Shown: piece by piece, positions 1 through 12,157 of the stretch | Layout: each line of letters starts with the position of its first letter | Numbering within the stretch: position 1 is the first letter of the stretch | Assembly (NCBI RefSeq): GCF_002994745.2 | Contig: NC_037094.1 | Coordinates: 24,343,001 to 24,407,000 of the forward strand | Direction: 5' to 3' | DNA from: Rosa chinensis | Lineage: Eukaryota > Streptophyta > Magnoliopsida > Rosales > Rosaceae | DNA: 64,000 bases | Notes under the pieces: model-generated | Seen by the model: only the letters and a program-made list of their open reading frames with translations | Database searches by the model: none | Told to the model about the DNA's origin: nothing | Position numbers and translations under genes: made by a program

Positions 1-63
1 CACCATTACTGATCCCAAAGATGATGAACTATCTAATAAGGTGAAAGCAGATGCCTTAATTTT

Positions 64-786
64 TTGAGGCGACATATTGATCCTAGCCTACGCTGGGAGT
101 ACCTTCAGTTGAAGACACCCAAAGCACTGTGGGATGCCCTTAAAGGACGTTTTGGGAACATTCACGATACTTTGCTCCCAGGACTGGCTGTTCAGTGGAA
201 TGGAATCCGCTTGCTTGACTATAAAAAGGTCAATGACTTCAACAAGGACATGTTGCGCTTAAAGGCACGTCTCAATTTCTGTGGAAGGGAAATCACAGAA
301 GATGATATGATCTACAAGACTCTTACCACCTTTCCTAATTCAGCTTTTATACTAGCGAACCAGTATCAGTTGGATTATGACAACAAAAGAATCACAACAT
401 TCAATAAGTTGATAAGCCTACTGCAAGTGGCTGAGAGACAAAATAAGATTCTCTTGAATAACAATGCCAGGCCCACTGGGACAAAGAAAATTCCCGAGGC
501 TAATTATGGAAAAATGAAAGGTGGAAATAACTCCAATGCAAGGGGGTTTAGACGTGTTGATCCCTACCCACGTGGCAACCATGCACCACGTGGAAAGGGA
601 CATGGGGATCATGGCAACAAGATGCAAACGGAAAGAGTTGACAATGAACCATGCTATAGGTGTGGATTCATTGGGCATTGGTACAAGAACTGCCAAGCAA
701 AAAACAGAGTAGCAGCAATTACAAGAGGTATAGAGAGTCTAAAGAACAAGTGGCTCACTATATGGAAGAAGGAGGTCATGACCTAG
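64..786 (+). CDS. Copia gag protein, partial
   Basis: An open frame of 240 codons encodes most of a Copia Gag, the RNA-binding capsid protein. It contains the UBN2-like motif LKTPKALWDALKGRFG and, near residues 197-210, a CCHC zinc knuckle with the exact spacing C-X2-C-X4-H-X4-C (CYRCGFIGHWYKNC). The real start is upstream of the window: the homologous frame at 16502 begins MADPTQPEF. A one-base difference near position 61 breaks the frame to the upstream part. After the knuckle the frame is lost by another indel, and the homologous tail continues in another frame to about 863. Copy 2 is broken at several other points, so this is the best-preserved Gag in the window. Confidence 0.8.
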   Translation: MRRHIDPSLRWEYLQLKTPKALWDALKGRFGNIHDTLLPGLAVQWNGIRLLDYKKVNDFNKDMLRLKARLNFCGREITEDDMIYKTLTTFPNSAFILANQYQLDYDNKRITTFNKLISLLQVAERQNKILLNNNARPTGTKKIPEANYGKMKGGNNSNARGFRRVDPYPRGNHAPRGKGHGDHGNKMQTERVDNEPCYRCGFIGHWYKNCQAKNRVAAITRGIESLKNKWLTIWKKEVMT

Positions 787-1230
787 ACGTCAACCTTACA
801 GTTGCAGACTCTAATGGCAAAGAGGAACTTGCTAAGTCAATGGATGCTCTCAATCTTGACTGATCTGCTTTATTCATTTTATTTTCCAAAGACAGTTGTG
901 AAGGCATAATGCCTCATTTTTAATTAGACTATTGTTTGGTCTTAAAATTTATTTTCAATCATGGATTGATGAATTAGATTTCTGAACAAAGACCTTTGAT
1001 TTGCTTATCGTTGGCTTATTAATAAATTTTGAATTTTATTCTGAAGCACTGAAACTATTCAAATTTATTTCTATACACATATTTACATGGTTCGAAATAG
1101 CACTATCAAGATGTAAAGCAATACATCCAGAAAAAAAAAATTATTAGAATGAAAAGAATACCATTCTACGCAAATAGAAATACTCTAAAGAATATGAGTT
1201 ATATTTTCTAAATACCTCCCATTTATTTGT

Positions 1231-3855
1231 AGGAATGAATGGAGGAGAACTTGAGTGCTTAGATGATAGTGGGACTACCCACACAATATTAAGAAATTGG
1301 AAATTATTCATTGAACTAATAGCCTATAAATTCCTCTGTGACTACGATGATTGGATTATCACAACTAATAAAATGGCAAGGAACTGCCAAATTTTTGCTG
1401 CCTAATGGCGCAACATTTCAAGTCACAGACGCTCTATATGCACCAAGAGCTAATCGAACCTTGTTAATGTTTCAAAGCAATTTGTGCCAACGGTTATCAT
1501 GTAAAAACACACTGTGAGAATGGAACTGAATACCTTGATATTAACTCTAATGAATGTGGAAGGAAACGCATTTTAGAGAAATTTATGAGTCAATCTAGTG
1601 GACTGTACCCCACTACGATTTGGATCATTGAATCCTATATTGTCACCAACAATGAAATGTGGGACCCTGACTCATACAGGCTTTTGCATGACGCCTATGG
1701 CACCGAGGTCATGACATGATGATCCGTATTTTTAAAAAGCACTCACACGGACATCCCTTCTTTCGAGTGAAAAATGGGAGAAAAATCCGCCACACTGCAA
1801 GGTGTCAGTTCTAGTATTGCTCAAATGCAGTCATTGCTTTCTGAAGTACCAGAAGCACTACCTCCCTCCCATTATGCCTCATTAACTATTTCAAAGGCAC
1901 ATCACTCGTTTTGCAAAGCCTGCTTTTTAGCAAAAACATGATCGAGACCTTCCTATGCTAAAGATACAAAACAAAACATTCCATTCTTACAAAGGATACA
2001 AAGAAATGTCTGTGGACCTATCCATCCAGAATGCGGACCATTCAAGTACTTTATGGTTCTGGTGGATACTTCGACAATCTGGTCACATGTCGTTTTATTG
2101 TCCACCAGAAATGCTGCAATACTCCTAGCACAGATTATACGTTTAAGGGCTCACCACCCTGATCACCCTATAAAGTCTATAAAGGCTTGATAATGCTAGA
2201 GAGTTTACATCAAAAGCATTTGATGATTATTGCATATCTATTTGGATCGATGTAGAGCATCCTGTACCCCATGTGAATACACAAAATGGTCTCGCAGAAG
2301 CCACCACCAAAAGGCCACAGATGGTGGCTAGGGCATCGGTTATGCGCACCAACCTGCCTATATCTGCATGGGGTTATGCAATATTGCACGCAGCTTTACT
2401 TATTGTTTAAGACCCACAGATAGCCAACCATTTTCTGCGTACCAGTTGGTAACTGGATATGAGCCTGACACTTCACACTTACGCATATTTGGTTGAGCAG
2501 TATATGTGCCTATTGCGCCCCCATAGCGCACCAAAATGGGTCCTCAGAGACGATTAAGTATTTATGTTGGATACGAATCCCCAACAATTATTCTCTATTT
2601 GGAACCCTTGACAGGCGATCTCTCTACCGCTAGATTTGCGGATTGTTACTTTGATGAGACAGTCTTCCCGTCGTTAGGGGAGATAGGAAAAAGGATTTTC
2701 CAAGGAACGACAGGAATTGTTGTGGTTTGTCCCCACTCTGTCTCATCTTGATCCCCGCACTTCACAAAGTGAAAGTGAAGTGAAAAGAATAATCGATCTT
2801 CAGAACGTAGCAGATTCGATGCCTGATGCGTTTACTGATATCGTAAAAGTGACGAGATCACATATACCAGCTGCAAATGTGCCTGCAAGGTTAGAAGTCC
2901 CCAACAAGGGGCACGGTGCCGCAGATAGAGGCACTGCAACGGCACTTAGTGGAGGTGTGGTTGAGGCCGTGGCTCCCCAAGGAAGAGGGGGAGGTCACTT
3001 GGTTCGATTGACACTCACCCAAGGAAGAAGAGGGTGAGTAAGGCACAAACCAATCATCAATGTATAGAATCCCTCTCATGAGATTGTCTCTGATTATAGT
3101 TATATCCATGAATCAATACTGGAGGACGCTCCGATGTTTGAAATGATTCCAGAGAACAAAGAATCTCAAAGGATTACGAGAGTATGTATGAGTTGATAGA
3201 AAGATCTTCCATACACATTGATGATAGATACTGTTGCTCAAGGAATCATAGAGCACGATGATATCGAACCACGCTCTATTGAAAAATGTCAACAAAGAGC
3301 ATATTGGCCTAAATGGAAAGAATCAGTCCAGGTAGAATTAGATTCTCTGACAAAGAGACAGGTATTTGGTCAGGTAGTGCTAACCCCACCAAGTGTAAAG
3401 CCTGTAGGACATAAATGAGTCTTTGTCAGAAAGCGTAATGAGAAGAATGAAGTCCTGAGGTACAAGGCTCGCCTTGTGGCGCAAGGTTCCTCACAACGCC
3501 CTGGAACTGACTACGAGGAGACATACTCTCCCGTAATGGACGTTATAACGTTCCGCTACTTAGTTAGCTTAGTAATTTCCGAAGGACTGGAAATGCAGCT
3601 CATGGATGTGGTTACTGCATATCTCTATGGGGATCTAGATTCAGAGATATATATGAAAAGTGCCTAATGGCCTTACATTACCCAAGTCAAGTGACTCTAA
3701 ACCACAGAGTGCGTTTGCAATTAAGTTGAAACGCTCACTTTACGGATTGAAACAATTCAGACGGATGTGGTATACCCGTCTAAGTGACTACTTGATTGGG
3801 AAGGGATATAAGAACTATGAATTATGCCCCTGCGTATTCATAAAGAAAACAAGTT
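1231..3855 (+). pseudogene. Copia pol (protease-integrase-RT), decayed
   Basis: Pieces of the polyprotein can be read across several frames. The protease active site DSGTTHTI lies near 1265, followed by the GAG-pre-integrase signature (WHRGHD-like) near 1700. The integrase core is near 2000-2470, with an aspartate in GDVCGPIH and another in LDNAREF, and a late-integrase block FADCYFDETVFPS is near 2635. Reverse transcriptase begins near 3300 with [24 protein letters not shown] and LKRSLYGLKQ. A TGA replaces the tryptophan codon at 3416-3418 and an extra A near 3655 shifts the frame; both lesions recur in copy 2. The sequence ends at the N run before the catalytic YVDD box. Confidence 0.85.
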
Positions 3856-3955
3856 NNNNNNNNNNNNNNNNNNNNNNNNNNNNNNNNNNNNNNNNNNNNN
3901 NNNNNNNNNNNNNNNNNNNNNNNNNNNNNNNNNNNNNNNNNNNNNNNNNNNNNNN
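3856..3955. other. Assembly gap (100 N)
   Basis: Exactly 100 N, the usual placeholder for a gap of unknown size. It separates the truncated Copia copy from duplicated unit A. The true distance, and even the adjacency, of the two sides is not shown by the sequence. Confidence 1.
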
Positions 3956-4189
3956 ATGCAAGTCCATAACAATAAATTATACTCTGCTAGTATTATTAAC
4001 TTGAAAGACTCTAAAATATAGTTGAATAAACATAACAGAATTAGAAAAGAACTAGAACAGTATTAGCTTTACCAATCATCCATGGGGTTTGCTGTTCCTT
4101 TTTGCCATGTTCACCGTCATTGTGATATAAATTCTATCTTTGTACCATCCGATAATTTTAGGTTGCCATACTAACATAATAAAATTCTA

Positions 4190-4400
4190 GGTTTCTGATA
4201 CCATTAGTTTTCTTACTTTCTTTGTCTCTGGAGAATTGGAGATACCAGGATCTTGAGACTTGAGTAGTCCCATCTTTGGGGGATTTCAGTGTTAGCAGTG
4301 GTCCGGAAAGTTCAAATTTCTATTTATGCAGAGGAAATAAAACTATGAAGTTAGAATTCTTCCTGACAATTATTTTATGATTAGTCCAACGCTTCTGCCT
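4190..4400 (-). pseudogene. RLP C-terminal relic (unit A)
   Basis: Read on the minus strand, this aligns with the 3' part of the full RLP gene around 41280-41520, meaning the stretch that encodes the end of the LRR domain, the acidic spacer and the start of the membrane segment. Shared landmarks are the plus-strand words TTCTTCCTGACAA, GTGTTAGC-GTGGTC and GGTTTCTGATACCAT. It is heavily decayed with stops and indels and cannot encode a protein. The same relic recurs at 47650-47880 and 39400-39800. Confidence 0.6.
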
Positions 4401-6420
4401 GTCATGATGATGAAATAATAAATTTATCTCAGATTTTCCATGCAATGTTATCTTTATTTTTCTGAAAGGCTAGTGTTATATTTCTGCTCTGACCTACTGT
4501 ATTGTACAGAAATATGCAAACCTAGTGGCTAATAAGTGGTTGATGATTTGGCCTTTTGACATTTACTTTGGTTGCTTTATCAGAAGTTGTCAACTAATTT
4601 GCTAAAACACTCAAAACGGTATTAGTTTGTTAAATTAAGCTACGTTAATATTTGCATGAAGCCCTTTTTCTTCTTCATGGAAAAGATGGTAATTTTGAAG
4701 GGACATTGAACTTTCCTACAAGAACTACTTTCTTGTTCATCAGCAAAAACAAGAAGCATTCTAAAGTCTTGAAATTAGGGAGGTTTGAGATCAACAGGGA
4801 TGAACTGGTGGCTGTTAAAACTCAATTCAAGAAAGAGATAAGTGAAGTAAAGAAACCAGTTTGATATAGATCTTTAGTTTTTGTGCATTTCTATGAGCTG
4901 CAAAATATTTATACATCTCTAAACTCCACCTGCCTGCACCCTCTTTTTTTTTTTTTTTTTTTCTGTCACATATGTAGACATGATATTGTTTGTTTCCAAC
5001 ATTAAGTATATCAGAAAGGGTTAGTATGAGTCTTCCATTTCCTGCAGGGTAGCTATATTGAAACAATAAGCAAAGAAAATAGAAATTAGAGCTGATATAT
5101 TGGAAGTTGTAGATGCTTTCACTAAGAAGCATGAACGCATATTACTTGACACACTGGACTAGGTTGACAACTATTCTCAAGAGTCGTCTGAACACCCCTA
5201 AACTAGATGACAACTTGGTTTGAATGAACATCAACTGACCATTCAGGTAATGAAGAAATATACGGGGAATAGTTTAACCATCTTAAGCCTCAGCATCTGA
5301 TGCCAAGTATGCCTTGCTTATAATTAATTACTTCTTTTATCCCTCACTCTTTCCCTTTGCTTTTTTCCCACTATATAATAGTAATTAACTATATACTCGG
5401 ATACTCAGTTTGTACATAAAGATGCACTTAAAACAAATTTTCTATACAAGAACAGTTTCCTTTTCTTCCTGGACATTCTTCTCTTTGATAAAACGGACAA
5501 AAGGCGGTGCCAGTGGAGTTGCACTCTGACAGTCTTTCATAGTTTCATTCCATTGAGGAACTTTAACTGTTTGGTTAATTTTTCCATTTTTTCTGTCTGT
5601 TTTATTCCCCTTGGTTTTTCTCCATTACTGCTTGGCTGATTGGTTTTCTTAGTCTTGGATGTTGAATGATTGTGATGGTAGCATTGAATGGTCTTATAAT
5701 CTGATCCGAAAGAGTTGTTATTATTAGATAGTGAATTATATTACCTTGTTTTTGGGGTTGAATTATTCCTAAAGAATAGTTATATATTATATATATATAT
5801 ATATCTATATATATCTTCATGTTTTGACTATACTTCTAGTAGTGGCCCTGTTCTGCATTTGTTAATAAACATATGGTTTTTAAATGATTAGTACATGTGT
5901 TCTTTTTAGTAGATTTATTGGGTCTGGGATTTATATACATGTGGAGAGAATATCATCATTTGTAGTGTTAGCAAGAACCAAAAGGAAAGTGAATAGAATT
6001 AGGCAAATGGATTTCATGTAGTGTTCCAAAAGCATTCCTAAAGTTAATGGTAAATAGACTTGTTTCTCTCAGCTGGAAAACATATCATGCAGCGTTCTTT
6101 TGTCTGATAATGCTCTTACCTGTTACTAAAGAAAGAGATTTTTTCTCTCAAGAACTTGAATTGGAACAGATCGTCAAATTTTGTGGATGGATAAAAGTAT
6201 GATTAAGCCCTTGAGATGATATTGGCTGTGTAAAGGATACATCTCATTACTCTTTTAAACAGTTGAGAATGACTCGCACATTCAACTGAACTCTAAGTTC
6301 AAAGTTATCCTTTTTTAAACGCCCATTTTGGAGACATTGTGACATTTTGTGCCTCTCTGTCATTTTATCTATTTAGTTGTCAAGCTTATGGTTCGTTGCT
6401 GTTTTCAACTTTTCATTTAG

Positions 6421-8286
6421 GGTCATAAAGAATGGCTTGCAGAGGTTCAATTTCTTGGTGTGGTAAGTCACCCAAATCTAGCAAAGCTTCTAGGATATTG
6501 CTCTATAGATGGAGAAAGAGGGATCCAACGGCTATTGGTATGTGAATATATGCCTAATAGGAGCTTAGAAGATCATCTTTTCAACAGGGTTTTGAACCCT
6601 CTTCCTTGGATCACGAGGTTACAATAATGCTTGGTGCTGCTCAAGCTCGGATTGGCTTATCTACACGAGGGACTGGAAGTCCAGGTGAATATAGTTTTCA
6701 TTTATTTGACCTATGTGTGACCTTGCATTTCCTTTGAGTTTGTTTGGAATGTAGAACTACCATATCATGTGAACATGTGACTCATCCATGTGAATTTGAC
6801 CAATGGAATACCAAATCAATATAATGACCTGCTTAAGCTAGTGAAGTATTAGAAGTAGGACTAGGAATGTAGCAACTACTTATTACGTCATACATCTTTT
6901 ACTTGTTTGCTGCATTTATAGTGGCATCTCTGGTTTTGGAACTTAAATTGTATCTGCTAATAATATTATTGCCTTCAGTTACATACATGTTGGACACTGT
7001 CACTTCAGTAACTGTCCATTATCTTGATGTATTCTGTTCTCTAAAAGCTTTAGCTGTTGGGACCCTGTGGTTGTGTCACATAGTATAAGAGTTCTTGAGT
7101 TCAAAACCTTCAAATGACAATGCACTCTTCTTTGCTGTCTAGTACAAATCGAAATTGGACATAAAACTTGGAGTAATATAAGAAGCATGAACTAAATTGT
7201 CATTATGTAATTTCTGCGCGTTAATTGGTACCCACTGTTTACTTCAAAACACTAGTCCCCTGATCTTGTTCTTCCATTGCTGTAGCTGAAAGTCAATTAA
7301 GGGGAAAAATTTAAATTCTCGCTACTTAAAAATGCTCTCTGTGCTTTAATGTTAATGTTATAATACTACATCATAGATTTGGTTCAGCTCTGCTTGTGAG
7401 CCTGAAACAAAAGCTGTCTTCTATTTTTGCTTCTGCCCATCAATATCCAAATGCTAAAGCGTGTATTTAAGGATGGTAGATAATGGCTTACCTCGCATGG
7501 TAGCTCTTTATTTGTTTGAAGACAAGAATTTTTATGTACTTTGTTGAACCTTTTTTGTTGCATTGTTTGAATAGGTGATATATCGAGATTTCAAATCCTC
7601 CAACGTGCTCTTGGATGAGGACTTTAAGCCGAAGTACTCAGACTTTGGGCTTGCTAGATAAGGGCCAAAGGGTGACCGTACTCATGTATCGACAGCAGTA
7701 AGTAGATAATAGATGACTTATTTTATTACTACCCCAAGTTCTTTTAGAAATCAATGTCAACTTCATTTGGAGGTTGGCAGAATCTTGTTTAAATTGCAAT
7801 ATTGAGAGGACAATTGGTATTAGTTATTATTCGCCTTTCTGATTCTTTGCTTCTATTTAACATTTTCCCTGGTTCATATTGTATTTGCTTTTGTTATCGG
7901 GTGTAGGACTCATGGATATGCTGCCCAGAGTATGTTGAAACAGGCCATCTTTCCATCCATAGTGACTTATGGAGTTTTGGTGTGGTGCTATAGAGATCCT
8001 CACTGGGAGGCGTGTCTTAGAAAGACACCGGCCAACAGCGGAGCAGAAGCTTCTTTATTGGGTTAGACAGTACCCTGCAGACAGTAAGAAGTTCAGCATG
8101 ATAATAGATCTGCTCCTGAGAGACCAGTATTCTATTAATGCAGCTCGGAAAATCGCCAAGCTGGCAGATAGCTGCCTGAACAAGAATGCAAAAGACCGGC
8201 CAACAATGAATCGGGTAGTAGAGATATTGAAGCAAGCTATACAAGATTCACAAAAGGGTACCAACTCTGTAAATAACAATTATTGA
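6421..8286 (+). pseudogene. RLCK-VII (PCRK/PBL19-like) kinase pseudogene, copy A
   Basis: Three exons of a receptor-like cytoplasmic kinase of subfamily VII, a group that relays pattern-receptor immune signals. Exon 6421-6684 encodes [14 protein letters not shown] and [14 protein letters not shown]. Exon 7575-7697 has the catalytic loop [14 protein letters not shown] and the SDFGLA box. Exon 7901-8286 has the end of the activation segment and subdomains IX-XI ([24 protein letters not shown]) and a natural stop. The glycine-rich loop and ATP-binding lysine exon are absent. A stop follows SDFGLAR, the last splice acceptor AG is GG, APEY is disrupted, and one base is missing in exon 1. The acceptor and stop lesions are shared with copy B but not copy C. 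Confidence 0.9.
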
Positions 8287-8289
8287 TCT

Positions 8290-9140
8290 GCATAAATGAG
8301 TTCTTGATTTTATTATAAATATAACAAAAGTTTTGAAAAAGGAGAATGGTTGTTCATCCTCTGATGTGTTTGATCAAATGCAAAACATACAAAGAAGATA
8401 AGTTCATAAACAGGTTTCATATAGGGTCAAGTGCAATTGGCTCTTGCTGTATTGTATTACTTCAAAGTCTGTGATAGCACCTGCCAGATTCTTGGCTCTT
8501 TTATGCGTGAGTGATATATGGACTTCTGTATGATATGCTTCTATACTTGCTTGTTTGATTGTTTAATTAAAATTATTAAATATGTTTGGAGATTTAATTG
8601 TTTCCAATTATTGATTGAATACGTATTGTATACGGAAGATTTAAGTAAGAAACTAGGAATCTAGGATGGGACAAACTTGGCCGAAGATGTATATTCTTTT
8701 GAGTCCTTGACATGAAGATGTATATTCTCGTGTTTCTTAATCAATCCCAAAGCTCAATTAGGGGTGAAACGCAGTAAAGATGCACAAATTATTTTCATTG
8801 AAAAAGTTTCTGTTTGAATTTTGTGTTCATTTTCTGTGGCAGAACTTTTATTCTGATGGCAGAAACAGATTTGAAGTTCAATAGTAAAAATGCACACCAA
8901 CTATTTGAGATTTTGCTTGTGCAAGCAAGCCTGTTTAGTCTCTGCTTAGTTTTCTACAGTTACCCGTCCGAGCTTGCAGGGTCAATGATGAATCTATTTT
9001 ATTGATTTTGTACATTTGCTTTAGTATTTGTAACTTTTCAGCATTCAAGTCCACAAAGCAGACAATGTAGCTATTTATAGCCAGATTATAGAGATCTTTC
9101 TTTCGCTTTATTCATTACTAAACGCACAGGCTATATTTAC
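8290..9140. other. Non-coding stretch of unit A
   Basis: AT-rich sequence downstream of the kinase pseudogene, nearly identical to 61990-62900. No exon, RNA gene or transposon terminus was seen. Confidence 0.6.
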
Positions 9141-9143
9141 ATT

Positions 9144-9265
9144 ATGAGTGGTAAATGTTGGTTGGGCTTCTGTGCTTGCTCGTTACCACTGCAATTGGTT
9201 GTTCAAGAGTTGGGAGCTCCAGCATAAGATCGGATTCATATCAAAACGGCCGAGTACAAGGCAAG
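9144..9265 (+). pseudogene. RLP relic: signal peptide joined to C-terminal tail (unit A)
   Basis: Begins ATGAGTGGT like an internal start of the RLP gene at 44582. It then follows the RLP signal-peptide codons (TTGGTTGGGCTT, TTGTTGTTCAA, TTGGGAGCTC), and then jumps directly to sequence matching the RLP cytoplasmic tail (AAGATCGGATTCATATCAAAA, GTACAAGGCAAGAGC; compare plus-strand 41150-41200 read in reverse). About 3.3 kb that would encode the LRR domain and membrane segment is missing between the two. The joined frame is broken. The same fusion is present in unit B at 62902-63020, so the deletion predates the duplication. Confidence 0.6.
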
Positions 9266-9389
9266 AGCACTATAGGGGATACGTCAGTACAATCTTGTTC
9301 ACCTACTCAGTTATTTTCATGATCAGTTGTACTCAACTGCCGTTAGATCTAAATCCAATGGTGGAGGATACTGATGGAAAGTAAATAAA

Positions 9390-10118
9390 TTTCAATCACC
9401 TTATTGTTATCCAGTGATTTAGATTTTTTTTCTTTTTTCCTACTAGTCCCATTTTGCAATATCCAGACATGTTTTCTTTTGATTTGTACATACTTCCATA
9501 CAAACGTCCAACTTATTTTGGTTAGAGTCAAGGTCAAGCAAGTCGATCGGAATTAATCCACATCAAAGTCTTGATCAAACTTTCGTGTTATTTTCATTCA
9601 GCTTTGGGATCCATTGAAAAACTGAATCCATCTAATTGAAAAAAAAATAAAATAAAAACATTAGAAACACTAAGAATACTTAATCAAAATGGTCTCATTA
9701 AACCATATGTATAAGGGTATAATCCGAGAGAGACGATACTCTTTATGAAAGAAAAAGAGTACTACACACTCTTAAAAACACAAAAAAAATTACAATATAC
9801 TGCACTGCAAATTAATTGTTCCAACAATACAGTCCATATATATACAAGTCCATTTGGGATTTTGGGTCATCTTGTAACTTTTATATAGGTTTGATTGTGA
9901 CACGACCATCTTTGTCTATGAAGAACTTGTGAATATGGACAAGATCAGCCATAACTACTTGTATATCTTAGTCAAGTCGAACAATTTCCAAAGACTTACC
10001 CAAAAGCAAGTCAATTGCAATTTTAACACACACGTATAGTCTCCAAAATCTGGTGTCACAAAACGAGCTGAATCAATTTTCTTGCAATAGTTTAACAATT
10101 AATTATCGAGCTATTTAA
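9390..10118. other. Intergenic stretch of unit A
   Basis: Non-coding sequence that is duplicated at 63150-63845. No gene, terminal repeat or RNA was recognised. Confidence 0.6.
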
Positions 10119-10453
10119 GTTGAGCTGAATTCACTTTCACAAACTGAAAATGATTTGACTGAGATTGGGGCTGTTTTGGAGGGAGTTCGTCTACTGCTGC
10201 AGGAGTTTGAGTTAGTGAATTGGAAGCATGTTCGTAAAAAAGCCAATCAAGTAGCCCATGAATTGGCTAGATCAGCTTTGAAGAGTGTCCAGTCCATGTT
10301 TTGATGGGAGCGTGGTCCTCCTTGGCTTAGTGAGTTAGTTGAGGCAACAAATGATGTTAGGGGCTGATCTCAGTTTCTGAGATTGTATTAGCTTTCCCTG
10401 TATTACTTGTTTGAGTTTAATAGAGAACTTTCCTTGAATCAAAAAAAAAAAAA
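10119..10453 (+). mobile_element. LINE (non-LTR) retrotransposon 3' end
   Basis: Encodes the C-terminal end of a plant L1-type second protein, the RNase H region: LTEIGAVLEGVRLLLQEF, then WKHVRKKANQVAHELARSAL and PPWLSELVEATNDVRG. A TGA in place of TGG at SMF*WERG breaks it. A short 3' UTR is followed by a run of A at 10441-10453, as expected of target-primed reverse transcription. The 5' side is truncated. It abuts the point where units A and B diverge. I could not identify a target-site duplication. Confidence 0.85.
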
Positions 10454-10625
10454 CTATCTATGGTTAGTCGGCAGTACCTTCTAACTATCTATGGTTAGTC
10501 GGCAGTACCCTTTAACCATCACCTCCTCGTCCAGTCGGCAGTACCCTCTGATGCGTCCTTGGTCGGCAGTACCCTCCAGGTGGCATGAGATGACTAGTTG
10601 GCAGTTCCCTCTAGTCATCGCCTAT
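10454..10625. repeat. Short tandem repeats with core GTCGGCAGTACCCT
   Basis: Two adjacent near-identical copies of a unit of about 35 bp, containing CTATCTATGGTTAGTCGG, are followed by three looser copies of the core TCGGCAGTACCCTC at irregular spacing. It lies directly after the LINE poly(A). Function unknown. Confidence 0.75.
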
Positions 10626-10639
10626 TTTTGAGATATGAG

Positions 10640-11169
10640 TATTTATAATGAGATTTATGGGACTATGAGATTTCTGAAAGGTGTTCGAAAATGGTGACCA
10701 AATTGCATCCACTATTGAACTACGAAATTAGACCTTGATTTAAATTTCTCTTAATTTTCTTGGATAAAATTGAAATTAATAAGCCTCGATTTAATAGGAG
10801 CCATTGATATTTTTTTTCCCTCAAATATGAGCCGTCAGATTCAAAATATATCTATTGCTGTTTAAAAAAAAAAACCGACATTAGAACCGTCCATATAAAA
10901 TGGATGGATCATAGCCGTCCAAAACATAACCATTGTAAACTCACTCTGGTCAGCTGGGGACATGTATGTCAGGAGAGGCCCACCATAGCAGTCCAAATTC
11001 ATGGATGTCTTCTCTCTCTAGCGCATTATGGCGCGTGCACGTCGTCCTCTTCATCCAGCCCAGCGCGTCCTTTTCAACCTCTCCATCGGGGTGTTTCGTT
11101 TGGAGTTGGCCTGACCCAGCCCACATGTGTGGCCCCAATCACTATAGCCAAGTCTTGGTTTTGAAAAAG

Positions 11170-11216
<47 letters not shown>

Positions 11217-11354
11217 ACTTGGTTTGAGTCCAAATTATATAATTCCAAGACCAAGTCCCCCTAAAACCCATTGTTGGAGAACCCAAAACATGTTTGAGTC
11301 TCAAGTCTGGTATGGCACCCTTATTGTTGGAGTTGCCCATAGTAGAAAATTTAG
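10640..11354. other. Intergenic stretch without recognised gene
   Basis: AT-rich DNA with an A run near 10864 and a TA microsatellite at 11174-11214. I see no credible coding signal. Confidence 0.6.
11174..11214. repeat. (TA)n microsatellite
   Basis: About twenty uninterrupted TA units. Confidence 0.95.
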
Positions 11355-11357
11355 TCA

Positions 11358-12157
11358 TGGATCCGGCTTCTCTAAAGTGCATAGTCAGTGAAGTTCGTAA
11401 AATTCGTAAAATCTCAATCTTCCAAATAATTCAACGATTAGATTTAGAACCACATCACTTAATTAATACTAGTTTATTGGTGTTTTTCTTTTTATACGAG
11501 TTACACTGCCGTTAACTCCAAAAATAAAAAAAAAAATTTCCGTTCAGAACCTCGTACAGCCGTTCACGATAATACTAGTTACCAGATATAGGATCCTCTC
11601 CTTGCAACAAATTAAAAGAAGAAAAGGAATGCTAACTTTTTCTTCCGTTTTGCTTTCATTTAGTCTCCGTCAGTTGATCTCTCACAAACATACTAAAGGG
11701 CTTAAGGCTATCAGATTTGTATATATTTCCAATAAATTGTTTCAGGTAATTATTACAGGGCCTTTAAAATTCAAATATACCTGCAAGGTTTTTCGTTTAT
11801 AAAATTGGTCATGGGTGCTTCCCATGTTTTGGAAGTTGTTTCTTGTCATCTATGTTATGGTTGAGGTGAAGAATTGCTTGTTCAGGGGCGTTTCATCAGG
11901 TCCTGATTGCCCTATAGCATTTTCAGTTGGTTTTGTATGCGTATGCTCAGATCCTAGTCTTTTTATAACTTTGAAGAAGAGAGGATTTCTTTTTGATGTA
12001 GTTAACGGCAAACAAGTCTCAGTTTGAGCAAAAAGCCTCAACATAGATATTAGGTGATGTGGTTCTAAATCTAACCGTTAAATGAAATGGAAGATGGAGA
12101 TTTCACGAACTTCAGGAACTTCACGGTCTTTGAACTTTAGAGTAGTCGGATCATATA
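11358..12157. mobile_element. Inverted-repeat (TIR) element, non-autonomous
   Basis: An arm of about 110 bp at 11358-11470 is repeated in inverted orientation at 12050-12157. Shared words include GAAGTTCGT, AAATCTCAATCTTCC / AAATCTCCATCTTCC and GATTTAGAACCACATCAC. The arms are diverged by several substitutions. The interior (about 580 bp) contains AT-rich DNA and an open stretch around 11815-12027 whose translation I do not recognise. No clear target-site duplication was found, so the superfamily is undecided. Confidence 0.6.

Larger units (their letters stand above)
1..3855 (+). mobile_element. Ty1-copia retrotransposon, partial (copy 1)
   Basis: This is an internal part of a Copia element. 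The window starts inside gag and the element is cut at the assembly gap inside reverse transcriptase. The order is gag, protease, integrase, reverse transcriptase, which is the Copia order. It matches 16611-20415 base for base apart from scattered one-base indels, and both copies share the same stop and the same frameshift in the polymerase region. No LTR lies in this copy. It is not an independent active element. Confidence 0.9.
3956..10128 (+). repeat. Segmental duplication, unit A
   Basis: About 6.2 kb aligns almost base for base with 47418-63855 once the 10.3-kb insertion at 51024-61348 is removed. It starts at the gap edge (ATGCAAGTCCATAAC) and ends near TTAAGTTGAGCT, after which the two copies diverge. 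Contents in order are an RLP-tail relic (minus), a kinase pseudogene (plus) and a fused RLP relic (plus). A more diverged third copy, unit C, covers 28215-39300. From 4420 to 6420 and from 8290 to 9140 I see no convincing exon, only intron-like or intergenic AT-rich sequence. Confidence 0.9.

Noticed and set aside
4652..4864. Small open frame of 70 codons in unit A as a gene
   Set aside because: The counterpart in unit B (about 48128-48334) is frameshifted, and the translation is not recognisable.
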